Part shown: piece after piece, positions 26,489 to 37,200 of the stretch
Numbering within the stretch: position 1 is the first letter of the stretch
Layout: every line of letters starts with the position of its first letter
DNA from: G963676095 sp963676095
Lineage (GTDB): Bacteria; Bacteroidota; Bacteroidia; Bacteroidales; Prolixibacteraceae
Direction: 5' to 3'
Assembly: GCA_963676095.1 (NCBI GenBank)
Contig: OY781040.1
Span: 2,418,001 to 2,482,000, forward strand
DNA: 64,000 nt
Translations under genes and position numbers: made by a program
Notes under the pieces: model-generated
The model's input: only the letters and a program-made list of their open reading frames with translations
Told to the model about the DNA's origin: nothing
The model's database searches: none

Positions 26489-27652
26489 ATGAATTTTAAA
26501 AAGGAAATTTTCTGCTTGTTTTTAGTTATTCTAACAGTTAGCTCTTGTAAAAATACCAGTAAGAAAAAGATAAGTTTTACTCCGGAATATAATTTAAGTT
26601 GTGTAAAAAAGAACTGGAATGTTTCCGACTATTTTGATTTGTCTAAAATTATTTGTCTGGAAACAAATAATAACAGCTTCATCTCAAGAATAGACAAATT
26701 AGTTGTGAAAAATGAACGAATCTACATTTTAGACATAGAAGCCAACTCTGTGTTTATGTTTAACACAAGAGGGGAGTACATTTCGAAAATTTATAACCCC
26801 GGCAAGGGACCATCGGAATATCTAAGTATTCAATCCATGGACGTAACTAATGATGCGATATATTTATTGGCCTGGCAAGCCAAACAAAAAATAATGAAAT
26901 TTGATTTAGGATTATCTTTTATTAATGAAGAAGCATCTCCTGTAACATGTGGAGCAATAAAAGTTGTGGAGGATGGTGTTTATTGCTATCCCTCAAATAG
27001 TTGTGACCAAAAACTGTTCTCAAACAATAAATACCATAATTTTGCTTTCCTTGATAAGACAAAAAAAGTAGTTTGGTCTGACCTTCCATATAATAAAAGT
27101 TTTTGTGGTTATTCTAATACCTACGGAAGTCGAGGCTGCAATTTTTCACTTTCCTCTTCTTCAGATTTGTTTTTCACTAAGCCCTTCTCTGATTACATAT
27201 ACAAAGTAGAAAAGGACGGACTGAAACCATACATCAAACTGGACTTTGGGTATAAAAGCATTGAAAATGCACAGGACAAAATGAATATGTCAGAACTACT
27301 ACGAATTTATAATGAGAAAGGATTATTTAAATCAATTGGCAACCTCTGCATTACTCGATATTTTACATATTTTCAAATTTTTTCAGATAAGAGTTTTCGG
27401 TGTATTGTAAAAGGGGACATTGCTTATTTTACCTCTTGTTCAGGCGTTGATCCCAAAATTGGGGTTAATATGTCGTCTCAAGTTGGGAGTACCAATGATT
27501 TCGAAGGAATGATTGTTGCAGTGGATCCAATACATATTAAATATATGTGTAATAATCATCCAGACAAGGTATCATCTGAAATCAAAAAAATTGATAAGTC
27601 GTTAAATCAAAATGATAATCCTGTTTTACTATTTCTAGAGTTTAAGATGTAA
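26489..27652 (+). CDS. six-bladed beta-propeller lipoprotein (BF3164/TolB-like)
   Basis: Lipoprotein of 387 residues with lipobox TVSSC (Cys20). The rest shows repeated blade-like units of the Bacteroidetes BF3164/6-bladed propeller family: FISRIDKLVVKNERIYILDIEANSVFMFNTRGEYI, then the marker YNPGKGPSEYLSIQSMDV, and the C-terminal NDNPVLLFLEFKM. It should sit in the outer membrane or its inner leaflet, facing periplasm or surface. It follows two peptide genes after a hairpin and precedes a thioredoxin-like gene. A partner, receptor or scaffold role for the peptides is inference. Codon use is AT-rich like the rest of the cassette. Confidence 0.8.
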   Translation: MNFKKEIFCLFLVILTVSSCKNTSKKKISFTPEYNLSCVKKNWNVSDYFDLSKIICLETNNNSFISRIDKLVVKNERIYILDIEANSVFMFNTRGEYISKIYNPGKGPSEYLSIQSMDVTNDAIYLLAWQAKQKIMKFDLGLSFINEEASPVTCGAIKVVEDGVYCYPSNSCDQKLFSNNKYHNFAFLDKTKKVVWSDLPYNKSFCGYSNTYGSRGCNFSLSSSSDLFFTKPFSDYIYKVEKDGLKPYIKLDFGYKSIENAQDKMNMSELLRIYNEKGLFKSIGNLCITRYFTYFQIFSDKSFRCIVKGDIAYFTSCSGVDPKIGVNMSSQVGSTNDFEGMIVAVDPIHIKYMCNNHPDKVSSEIKKIDKSLNQNDNPVLLFLEFKM

Positions 27653-27687
27653 AGAATGCTCACAAAAAAAATAAAGTATTAACGAGT

Positions 27688-28254
27688 ATGAAAAAATATA
27701 TTTTTATCATTTTATTCCTTATAATCACTGGCTTATCATTTTCATATTTCTCGTATCGAAAATGGTCTGATTCGATGAAGTTTAATGAAGAAAGAATAGA
27801 TATTTTAAAAGAACATATTAATGAGTCATTTCAATTGAATAAGCTCAATATAAGTCTTCCCTATGAGCTGACGACTACTAGCTATAATCATCTTAGCCTA
27901 AAGGATATTTACAGATATCAGATCAAATATCTACTTCTGGTATCTAGGGCCGGTTGTTCTTCTTGCATTGAAAGGGAAATTTCCATCATTGAAAAGTTTA
28001 ATAGTCGAAATAAAAATTACAAAGTTGGAGTAGTATTTTCTAACGAAACAATAAGAGCATTAAGAGTTTTCGTTCATGAAAGAAATATAAAGTCTCAATT
28101 GTTCATTGCTCAGTACTCCGGCTTTCTCGAGAAACTAGTTCAACGAGGGCCGCTATTGATAGAACTGAAAGCAAACGGTGACGTTTTTAGAATATTTCGT
28201 CCAATTTCAGAATTTCCTGAAATAACAGATAATTTTCTATACCTGGAAAGATAA
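27688..28254 (+). CDS. membrane-anchored thioredoxin-like protein, CSSC motif
   Basis: Protein of 188 residues with an N-terminal membrane segment (about 4-22) and a periplasmic domain. YLLLVSRAGCSSCIEREISIIEKF has the beta-strand/CxxC/helix pattern of a thioredoxin fold, with the CSSC pair at about 92-95. A cis-Pro candidate is in QRGPLLIEL. It lies 35 bases after the propeller gene. The next cassette has a protein of similar size and order with CGTC. It may reduce or form disulfides in the Cys-containing peptides, which is inference. Confidence 0.7.
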   Translation: MKKYIFIILFLIITGLSFSYFSYRKWSDSMKFNEERIDILKEHINESFQLNKLNISLPYELTTTSYNHLSLKDIYRYQIKYLLLVSRAGCSSCIEREISIIEKFNSRNKNYKVGVVFSNETIRALRVFVHERNIKSQLFIAQYSGFLEKLVQRGPLLIELKANGDVFRIFRPISEFPEITDNFLYLER

Positions 28255-28332
28255 TATGCTGTCTGGTCACAGTATCTCATAGTAATTAATAAACAGTTAC
28301 AAAACCTTAGAATTAACACTTAATAGTTATTT

Positions 28333-31300
28333 ATGTCAGGTGACAAACCTTTTTCCTCCTTTACCCTTATAGCCACCTTTATCGCTTTAGCGATTATTGG
28401 TCTGGCGCTGGCCCCGCTGCTCAACCTGCGTTTATATCCCGGGCGGAGCAAACCGGCAGTTACGGTAAGCTACCAGGTGCAGGGGGCCAATGCCGTGGTC
28501 ATTGACAGCGAGGTTACTTCCCGTTTGGAAGGGCTTTTTTCCCGGATCGCGGGGCTGAAGAAGCTCACTTCCGGAACATCTGCAGGCAGCGGCTGGATTA
28601 CCCTGGAGATGGATGAACAGTCGGATATGGATGCCGTCCGCTTTGAGGTGGCGACCCTGATCAGGCAGGCCTATCCTTCCCTGCCAGATAATGTCAGCTA
28701 CCCGGAAATCCGGGTCAACCGTCCGGATGTGGAAGAAAAGGCCGAAACCCTGATCTCCTTTACGTTAAACGGCCCTGGAAGCAACAGCGAAATCGGCAAC
28801 TATGCCAATGAACACCTGGTGCCCGGGTTATCGGAAATCCAGGGGGTGAACGGTGTTTACGTTTACGGGGCCAATACCCGGCGTTTTGACCTGGTTTATA
28901 ACAGGGAACTACTCAAAAATATCGGACTGCCCGTTTATACAATTGCATCCCAAATACGGGAATACTATAACCAAACAAACCTGGGACGTGTATCCGAACA
29001 GTCATTTTCTGGCAATGAAACATTTGTCCCGGTGACCTTTTCCGGACTGGATGCCAGCGAGTTCAGACCTGATGATATTCAGATAAAGCACCAGGGCCGC
29101 CTGTTTAAACTGTCCGGACTGCTGGATGTAAAAGAACGGGAAAGCGATCCCCGGAGCTATTACCGGATCAATGGGCTAAATACTGTGAATATTGTCGTGC
29201 AGGCCATGCCGGGCGCGAACCAAATTGTTACTGCCGGGATGGTGAAGGATAAAGTTGAGAGGATACGTGCCCAATTGCCGGACGGGTACACCATCAATGT
29301 GAGTTACGACAGTTCTGTCCAGTTAAAAGAGGAACTCAATAAAATCATCCTCCGTATCCTGTCATCGGTAGCTATCCTGCTGCTTTTTGTGCTGCTGGTC
29401 AGCCGCAGCGGCCGTTACCTGCTGGTAATCAGTTTCAGCATCCTTGCCAATATTTTAATCGCATTCATTTTTTACTACCTGCTGGGCATCGAAATCCACA
29501 TGTATTCGCTCGCCGGTATCACCATCTCATTGGGAATTCTTATCGATAACACCATCGTAATGGCCGACCATCTCCGTAATGGACATGGCATCAGTGTATT
29601 TCGTGCAATCCTCGCAGCCACGCTGACAACCATGGGTGCGCTCGTCGCTGTTTTTTTCCTGGACGAGGACCTGCAACTTCGACTGATCGATTTTGCCTGG
29701 GTCATCATGATCAACCTTGGGGTATCATTGCTGGTGTCCCTGTTTTTCATCCCTGCCCTCCTGGATAAAATGCCCCTGCGAAAAATAAGAAATCGTTCCT
29801 CCATGAAACGGGCACGCCGGAAAGTCAAACTGACCCGCTTTTACGGTAAGGTTATTTTGTTGATGACCAGGTTCCGCTGGCTTTTGCTGTTGATAGCCGT
29901 CCTGGGGTTCGGCCTGCCCGTTTACAGGCTTCCTTCATCCCTGCAGGATAACGCCTGGTATAAAAAATGGTATAACCAGATACTGGGGGCACCGGTCTAC
30001 CTCGAAACCATAAAACCGGTTGCCGATGTGGTCCTCGGAGGAACGTTGCGCCTGTTTACCGAAGAGGTTAAACACAATGCACTGACCAGCACGAACCGCA
30101 GGACCTCGATTAACATTTCAGCGACCATGAATGACGGGAGCACCCTGGAACATACCAACCGGGTATTTGAAAAACTTGAAAACTTCCTGGCCCGGTACGA
30201 CGGGATTGAACAGTTTGAAACCCGGATTTACAGCCCTTCATCTGCAGGAACCACCGTTTTGTTTAAGCCCGAATACGAATTTGGAGGGTTTCCCTATACC
30301 CTGAAAAACGAGGTCGAAAGCAAAGTCAGCGAGCTGGGAAGCGCCGACTGGACAGTGAGCGGAGTCGGACGCGCTTTCGATAATTCGTTAAACGAGGGGT
30401 ACCGCAATAGCCGTATCCAGTTATATGGTTATAACCTGGAAGCTTTAAAAAGTTATGCACTGAAAGTAAAACACTACCTGGAAGAAATTCCCCGGGTGGA
30501 AGAAAACTCAATTTTTATTAACGGACGTTCAACATCGGGAGGGAATGTACACCGCGAATATTACCTGGATATGGACCTGGATAAGATGCGCCGGACCGGC
30601 ATCTCTCAAGGGCGGGTGCTAAACGACCTCTCAGACCTTTCCGTCGAGGAATACTGGGTGCTATCTGTTTACGACAAGGGGGATAAAAAACAGGTTTACC
30701 TGACGCCGGACCGTGCCTCTGCCCCGGACTTCTGGGAAATCAACAACCGCCCCCTTGACCTGGGAAATGACCAGGCGACACGGTTAAACGGTCTGGGCAG
30801 TTTCCATAAAGAACGGGAACAGGACCTGATCAATAAGGAAAACATGGAATATACAATGGTCGTTGAATACAACTTCATTGGCAGCTACGGGCAGAAGGAA
30901 TACATCATCGGCCAGGTGGAGAAACGCCTGGTCCAGGAACTGCCTGTGGGCTACCGGATCAAACAGCAGTATTTTACGGGGGGCAATTGGATGGACGAGA
31001 AGGACGATCAGGAACAGGTCTGGTTGCTCCTGCTGGTTGCAGCTATCATCTTTTTCATTTGTGCCATCGTTTTCGAATCCCTTTTACTGCCTCTGGCTGT
31101 TCTTCTGATGATCCCGTTATCGTTTATCGGGGTATTCCTGACGTTTTACCTTTTCGACCTTGGTTTTGATCAGGGAGGGTATGCCTCCTTGCTATTGCTA
31201 AGCGGGTTAACAGTCAATTCAGCCCTGTATATCTTAAACGACCTGAACAATATCCGCAAACGTTTCCCCCGGCTTTCTCCATTAAGGGGTTACCTGAAAG

Positions 31301-31572
31301 CTTATAACAGCAAACTTGTACCGGTATTGCTGACACTGTTGTCTACCGTTTTAGGGTTGGTCCCGTTTTTATCGGGGGGTAAAAAGGAAGCCTTTTGGTT
31401 TAGCCTGGCATCAGGTACCATCGGGGGGCTGCTGTTCTCTATGGTGGCCATCGTCGTCATCCTTCCTCTGTTTGTAAGGGGAATACAGCCGGGAAGGGTA
31501 ACTGGGTTCAAAAACTTACGAAAGAAAATTACCCGAAAACAAAAAATAATATTCACAACGATAAAAAACTAA
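28333..31572 (+). CDS. RND efflux pump inner-membrane subunit 1 (HAE1/AcrB-like)
   Basis: Resistance-nodulation-division exporter of 1079 residues: 12 membrane helices with two large periplasmic loops after the first and seventh. Helix 4 carries GILIDNTIVMADHL, where AcrB has two adjacent Asp; here only the first is kept (Asp-Asn). Helix 10 has GLTVNSALYILND, with Asn where AcrB has Lys940. So the classical proton relay is altered. The gene starts the exporter block, 3 bases before the adaptor gene, and is clearly GC-richer than the peptide cassette to its left. A second, different RND subunit lies at 34267. The substrate is unknown; the context suggests peptides or lipids. Confidence 0.85.
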   Translation: MSGDKPFSSFTLIATFIALAIIGLALAPLLNLRLYPGRSKPAVTVSYQVQGANAVVIDSEVTSRLEGLFSRIAGLKKLTSGTSAGSGWITLEMDEQSDMDAVRFEVATLIRQAYPSLPDNVSYPEIRVNRPDVEEKAETLISFTLNGPGSNSEIGNYANEHLVPGLSEIQGVNGVYVYGANTRRFDLVYNRELLKNIGLPVYTIASQIREYYNQTNLGRVSEQSFSGNETFVPVTFSGLDASEFRPDDIQIKHQGRLFKLSGLLDVKERESDPRSYYRINGLNTVNIVVQAMPGANQIVTAGMVKDKVERIRAQLPDGYTINVSYDSSVQLKEELNKIILRILSSVAILLLFVLLVSRSGRYLLVISFSILANILIAFIFYYLLGIEIHMYSLAGITISLGILIDNTIVMADHLRNGHGISVFRAILAATLTTMGALVAVFFLDEDLQLRLIDFAWVIMINLGVSLLVSLFFIPALLDKMPLRKIRNRSSMKRARRKVKLTRFYGKVILLMTRFRWLLLLIAVLGFGLPVYRLPSSLQDNAWYKKWYNQILGAPVYLETIKPVADVVLGGTLRLFTEEVKHNALTSTNRRTSINISATMNDGSTLEHTNRVFEKLENFLARYDGIEQFETRIYSPSSAGTTVLFKPEYEFGGFPYTLKNEVESKVSELGSADWTVSGVGRAFDNSLNEGYRNSRIQLYGYNLEALKSYALKVKHYLEEIPRVEENSIFINGRSTSGGNVHREYYLDMDLDKMRRTGISQGRVLNDLSDLSVEEYWVLSVYDKGDKKQVYLTPDRASAPDFWEINNRPLDLGNDQATRLNGLGSFHKEREQDLINKENMEYTMVVEYNFIGSYGQKEYIIGQVEKRLVQELPVGYRIKQQYFTGGNWMDEKDDQEQVWLLLLVAAIIFFICAIVFESLLLPLAVLLMIPLSFIGVFLTFYLFDLGFDQGGYASLLLLSGLTVNSALYILNDLNNIRKRFPRLSPLRGYLKAYNSKLVPVLLTLLSTVLGLVPFLSGGKKEAFWFSLASGTIGGLLFSMVAIVVILPLFVRGIQPGRVTGFKNLRKKITRKQKIIFTTIKN

Positions 31573-31575
31573 TTC

Positions 31576-32667
31576 ATGACGTCAATGATGCAAACAATAA
31601 GGTATACGCAGTTATTGTCCTGCATGGGGCTTATCTCCATGCTGATCAGTTGTAACGCGGGAGACCAACAGCAGGAATATGCCGTGGGTAAACGGGACCA
31701 TACCGAAGATATCAATGTCGTAGTCACCTCGAAAGCAAAACAGGGGACTTTTTACAAAGAGTTTGAAAACAATGGAAAACTGGCTGCCTGTCAAAGTGCT
31801 GTTCTTAACTTTGAACAAAGCGGGAAGATTGTTTCTGTGAATGTGGGCAATGGTGATCTCGTTGATAAAGGGGAGGTGCTGGCATCCATTGAAGATTCAC
31901 AGCAAAAATACAGTTACGAGAAAGCCCTGCGGGACAAGGAAAAATGTTATCTGGCGCTGGAGGAAGCTTTGCTGAACCAGGGATATTCCTTAACGGATTC
32001 AGCATCTGTTCCTCCAAATACAATGAAAATGGCGCTGATACGTTCCGGCTATCTGGATGCAGTAAATGATGTTGACCTGGCCAGACAAAATCTGGAAGGA
32101 ACAAGTGTTATTGCCCCCTTCCCTGGAATTATAGCAGACCTGGAGGCCAAAGCGTTTAATGAAACCTCTTCTTACAAGCATTGCTGCACATTGATCGACA
32201 ACCGGGCCTTTGAGGTTAGTTTCCCAATGCTTGAGGCGGAGATGGCACAAATTGAAAAAGGCATGCACGTGGAAATCGTTCCGTTTGCTTTTGAGTCGGA
32301 TACTCTTACAGGAACGCTTACCGGGATCAATCCGAAAGTAGAAGAAAACGGGATGGTGCAAGTTAAAGCACAAGTGGCGAATAAAAACGGGATACTTGCA
32401 GAAGGCATGAACGTCAAGGTAATGGTAAGAAAACCCCAGGGAAACAAAATATACGTCCCGAAAGAAGCAGTAACCTTACGTCAGGAACGGAATGTGGTCT
32501 TTGTTGAGCGGAACGATACGGCTTACTGGCACTATGTGAATGTCGGAGAAACCAACTCGAAATATACAGTAATCAACGATAATATAAATCCGGGCGAAGA
32601 TGTGATCGTTGAAGGCCATTTTAACCTGTCCCATCTTTCACCGGTACAGGTGATCCAAAAGAGATAG
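31576..32667 (+). CDS. RND periplasmic adaptor (membrane fusion lipoprotein)
   Basis: Protein of 363 residues. An N-terminal hydrophobic stretch ends in LISCNAG (lipobox Cys26). The barrel/lipoyl half-motif VLNFEQSGKIVSVNVGNGDLVDKGEVLASIED is followed by a coiled hairpin, the second lipoyl half (GTSVIAPFPGIIADLEA) and the beta-barrel domain. It bridges the RND pump and the TolC-like protein. It lies between them and is the only adaptor for two RND subunits. The start at 31576 is 3 bases after the pump stop; another ATG lies 9 bases later. Confidence 0.87.
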   Translation: MTSMMQTIRYTQLLSCMGLISMLISCNAGDQQQEYAVGKRDHTEDINVVVTSKAKQGTFYKEFENNGKLAACQSAVLNFEQSGKIVSVNVGNGDLVDKGEVLASIEDSQQKYSYEKALRDKEKCYLALEEALLNQGYSLTDSASVPPNTMKMALIRSGYLDAVNDVDLARQNLEGTSVIAPFPGIIADLEAKAFNETSSYKHCCTLIDNRAFEVSFPMLEAEMAQIEKGMHVEIVPFAFESDTLTGTLTGINPKVEENGMVQVKAQVANKNGILAEGMNVKVMVRKPQGNKIYVPKEAVTLRQERNVVFVERNDTAYWHYVNVGETNSKYTVINDNINPGEDVIVEGHFNLSHLSPVQVIQKR

Positions 32668-32730
32668 ATCTAAAAACCACTAAAATGACTATCCGGATTT
32701 TATAACGGACCATAAACAACATTTCAAAAC

Positions 32731-34212
32731 ATGAGACGATTAATTTTGTTAATTTACGGAGTAATAGCACTTACCCCGCTGGCTGCCCAAAAAACAGACC
32801 TGACACTGGACGAAGCAATTATCCTGTCCAAGCGGAAATCGTTCGAAGCTTTTAAGGCAAAAAACAGTTTCCTGTCAAAAGCGCTGGATTACCAGACCTC
32901 TTTGAGACTGTTGTTCCCGAAGGCAACCCTGAGTCTCAGCCCTTCAAACTACAGCCGTTCGATCGAAGAACAATGGGATTCGGAAGATGAACAGTATAAG
33001 CCGTATGAAGTACAGCGACTGACCTCAAACGGAAACTTTTCATTAAGCCAGTATATTGCCAGGACAGGCGGAACGGTTACCTTAAACTCGTACCTGTACC
33101 GGTATAAAACGTTTAAGGAAAAAGGGGACGATTATACCACCTATATTTCCAATCCGGTAACATTAACCTATTCCCAGAATTTTGCCGGGATCAATTCTTT
33201 CAAGTGGCAGATGCAGATTGACTCCGTTGAATACCGTCAGGCCAGGAAGCAGTACCTGGAAGATGTTGAAGCAACCACAATAAAGGCCATCGATCTTTTT
33301 TTTAACTTACTAAGTGCAGAGATGAGTTACAAAATTGCGATGCTTAATAAAAACAATGCTGACACCTTGTATTTTTTCGGTCAGAAAAAGCTGGAAATAG
33401 GGGCTGTTTCCCGCGATGATTACCTGAAGTTACAATTAAAAAGGGTAAATGCCGGAATTTCTCTTGAAAGCAGCCTTCTGTCCCTTCAGAAAGCCCGGCT
33501 GGCTTTAAACAATTTTTTGGAATTACCCCGGGATACCAAGATACAGTGCCGCATTCCGTCACACATTCCCGATTTTGAAATATCTGCTGACAAGGCTCTT
33601 GAGAAAGCATTTGAGAATAACCCGGACATCGCAGCATTGGAGAACAACCTGCTTTCTGCCCGGCGGGCCGTCAAATCGGCCAAAGCGGACAGGTTTTCAG
33701 CTAATTTCAGCGCTACGGTAGGGTTAAATCAAAATCAGGAAAAATTGGCCGATGCGTACAGATCGCTTAAAGACCAGGAATCGGTGTCCTTTACATTGTC
33801 TATCCCGATTATTGACTGGGGGGATACCAAACGTGCGATCACCCAGGCCAGGCTTAACCGGGAACTAGTGGAAGAGAACGCCCGGAAAGAACGTGATGCC
33901 ATCAGCCTTGAAGTCCTGAATATGGTAAACGAATTTAATATTAAGCATAAGCAGGTTACCGCTGCAGCCCAGGCTGACAGCATTGCACAAATCACCTACC
34001 AAATTGTACAACAACAATTTATGCTCGGTAAAACCAGCGTGCTGGAGATTAACAGCTCGTATACGGATATGCAAAGCGCCCAAAACAGTTATCTGAATTC
34101 GCTGGATAATTTCTGGACACAACTTTATTCTATCCGGAAGCTTTGTTTGTATGACTTTGAAAATGAAGTCGATCTGAATACTGATTTTGACCGGATGCTG
34201 AAAGCTTATTAG
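32731..34212 (+). CDS. TolC-family outer-membrane efflux protein
   Basis: Protein of 493 residues with a signal peptide ending near LAAQKTD. Two OEP repeats with long helical hairpins are visible: TLDEAIILSKRKSFEAFKAKNSF, EVEATTIKAIDLFFNLL-type helices, and ALEKAFENNPDIAALENNLLSARRAVKSAKAD with the second copy. It forms the outer-membrane duct of the tripartite exporter. It follows the adaptor by 63 bases and precedes the second RND subunit. Confidence 0.88.
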   Translation: MRRLILLIYGVIALTPLAAQKTDLTLDEAIILSKRKSFEAFKAKNSFLSKALDYQTSLRLLFPKATLSLSPSNYSRSIEEQWDSEDEQYKPYEVQRLTSNGNFSLSQYIARTGGTVTLNSYLYRYKTFKEKGDDYTTYISNPVTLTYSQNFAGINSFKWQMQIDSVEYRQARKQYLEDVEATTIKAIDLFFNLLSAEMSYKIAMLNKNNADTLYFFGQKKLEIGAVSRDDYLKLQLKRVNAGISLESSLLSLQKARLALNNFLELPRDTKIQCRIPSHIPDFEISADKALEKAFENNPDIAALENNLLSARRAVKSAKADRFSANFSATVGLNQNQEKLADAYRSLKDQESVSFTLSIPIIDWGDTKRAITQARLNRELVEENARKERDAISLEVLNMVNEFNIKHKQVTAAAQADSIAQITYQIVQQQFMLGKTSVLEINSSYTDMQSAQNSYLNSLDNFWTQLYSIRKLCLYDFENEVDLNTDFDRMLKAY

Positions 34213-34266
34213 TAAACAGAAACCTTTTAAAGCGCCAAAATTTGGAGGTTGTTTAATTTAGATGAT

Positions 34267-37200
34267 ATGATAAAATTTCTTGTAAAAAGACCGGTTGCCG
34301 TCATCATGACTTTTATCGCTTTTCTGATTCTCGGGCTGGCTTCGATGAACCTGATCCCGGTGTCATTGTTACCGGATGTGGCGATCCCGGAAATCACCAT
34401 CCAGGTTTCGGTCCCTGATAAGCCGGTGAATGAAATCGAACAGAATTATATCCGCAGGATACGCCGCCAGATGCTGCAATTAAGCCACCTTCGCGATATC
34501 CAAAGTACGGCAACCAATGAGCAGGGTTTTATCCGGCTCACTTTTAAATACGGCACCGATATCAACTACGCGTTTGTCGAGGTGAACGAGAAGATGGACG
34601 GCCTGATGGGGTCCATGCCCTCTGATTTTATACGGCCCCGTATCATCAAGGCCTCTGCTACTGATATCCCGGTATTTTATCTGACCGTCATGCTAAAACA
34701 AAAGTATGCCGGTGAAAGCAAAGAGCGTTTCATGGAACTGAGCGAGTTCTGTGAGCAGGTTATCAAAAAACGGATTGAACAGCTACCCGAAGTGGCGATG
34801 GTGGATATCAGCGGTATGGAGTACCCCGAGATTTGTATTTTGGCCGATCTGGATAAACTCCGGATATTGGGAATCGATTACAGTGCCATCCAGTCGGCGC
34901 TGGAAGAAAACAATATTTCGTTGGGAAATATCCGGGTCCGTAACGGGATGTACGAATTCAATGTAAAATATGCCACGTTGCTGAAAAACAGGCGGGATAT
35001 TGAAAATATCAGTATCCGGTCGGGCAACCGCATCTTTACATTGGGGGAACTGACCCGGATCGAGGTCCGTCCCAAATCGGGAAAGGGGGTTTTCATCGAC
35101 AAGAAAGGACAGGCAATCATCATGGCGGTCATCAAAAAATCGGACGCCCGGATCAAAGACCTGAAAGAAGCGACCCAAAAGCTTATGGACAATCTGAATG
35201 AAGATTATCCCCGGCTGCATTTCGAATTGTCACGCAATCAGACCGAGTTGCTGGATTACTCGATTTCCAACCTGCAAAGCAGCCTGATCATCGGGGGGAT
35301 ACTGGCCTTTTTAATTATGCTGCTCTTCCTGAAAGACCTGAAATCTCCTGTCCTGATCGGCATCTCGATCCCGGTCAGTTTAATAATCAGCTTGTTGTTT
35401 TTTTATCTGTTTAAGCTTTCTGTCAATATTATCTCCCTCTCCGGATTGATCCTGGGGGTTGGAATGATGATCGATAATTCAATCATTGTGATCGATAATA
35501 TTTCCCAATATTATTCTGCAAACAAAAGGGGGGTATTACAGGCGGCTGTTTCCGGGACCAACGAGGTTATACGTCCCCTGATCAGTTCGGTCCTGACAAC
35601 CTGCGCCGTGTTTATCCCGTTGATTTTTCTGAGCGGGATAGCCGGCGCTTTGTTCTATGATCAGGCCATGGCAATCACCATAGGGTTGGGCGCTTCCCTG
35701 ATTGTCTCGATTACACTGATCCCCGTGTTGTATGCTATCTTCTACCGGAGTTCAAAAAAGAAGCGGACCCCCGGGAAGTTAAAAATTTTCAGGTGGATCC
35801 GCTTTTACCAGAATATTGAGAACAGTTACGAACACGGGTACGACCGGATCTTTAAGAACCGGAGATGGTTTGTATTTGGCTCCTTACTGCTTTTATTGGC
35901 AGGGGGTTGGGCATTTGTACAATTAAACAAGGAACGGTTCCCTGCTTTTGAACAGACGGAAGCAGAAGTTTCCATCGATTGGAACAGGAATATCAGCGTG
36001 GATGAGAATGAAAAACGGATATTGTTGTTAATCCGGCAAATGGACAGTCTGACGACACAGCTGTCAGTCATGGTTGGCGGGCAGTCTTTTGTTCTTGAGC
36101 AGGGGAACAATTTAGGCTCTTCGCAGTCAGTCCTTTATTTTCAATCCGCCAGTACTGCCAACCGGGAAAGGGCAATACAACGTCTTGAGCAATGGATGAA
36201 CGTGAATTATCCCGAAGCATTGTATGCTGTTTCTCCTCCCGAGACAATCTTCGAAAAGATATTTGGCAACCATGAAGCCCCTTTTGAAGTCAGGTTGTGG
36301 ACCAATGGCAAAGACCCGCTGCCAACACCGGAAGTGCTCCATTCGATTGTGAGCGCCATTGGAAAAGCGTCCGGAAAATACCCGGATAAAAAAGTGCCAT
36401 TACAGGAGTATTACGAAATAACCCCCCGGTTTGACCGCATCAAACTGTATAATGTCTCCATAGAGCGTTTGACAAATGTGCTCAAGAAATCGTTGAACCG
36501 CCTTTCCCTGTTTACGCTCCGGCAGGGACAATATGAAGTGCCTGTTGTGCTGACCGGGAAACAGGAAGATATCTATACGGTTATCCGGACTGTCCGGGTA
36601 ATGACAGACGATAAAGGATTGATCCCTGTTGAACAATTGGTCGGGGTAAAGCGGATAACCGGATACAAGCTGCTGCAAGGAGGTAAAGAGGATGTGTACG
36701 CTTCTCTGGCATTTGATATTCCTGACGACGGGATTTCCGGCATGCAGCACCAAGTCAATCAGGTATTAAAAAGCTATCCGGATGTCCAGGTGAAATTTGC
36801 CGGGGCACTGTTCTCAAACCGGACTCTCTTTAAAGAATTGATCGTGGTCCTCATCGTCGCCTTACTGCTGCTTTATTTCATTCTGGCCTCTCAATTCGAA
36901 TCGGTCCTTCAGCCTTTCATCGTTTTTATTGAAATCCCGATCGACATTGCAGGGGCCTTGTTGTTGCTTTGGATTACCGGGAACAGCCTCAACCTGATGA
37001 GCATGATCGGCCTGGTTGTAATGACCGGGATTATTATCAACGACTCAATCCTGAAAATCGATACCATCAACGGGTTGGTACGTAGTGGCCTCCCGGTACT
37101 GGAAGCCATCCACATCGGGGGACGCCGGCGCCTGAAACCGATCATTATGACCAGCGCCACCACAATCCTGGCCATGGTACCCTTCCTGTGGGGAAACGAC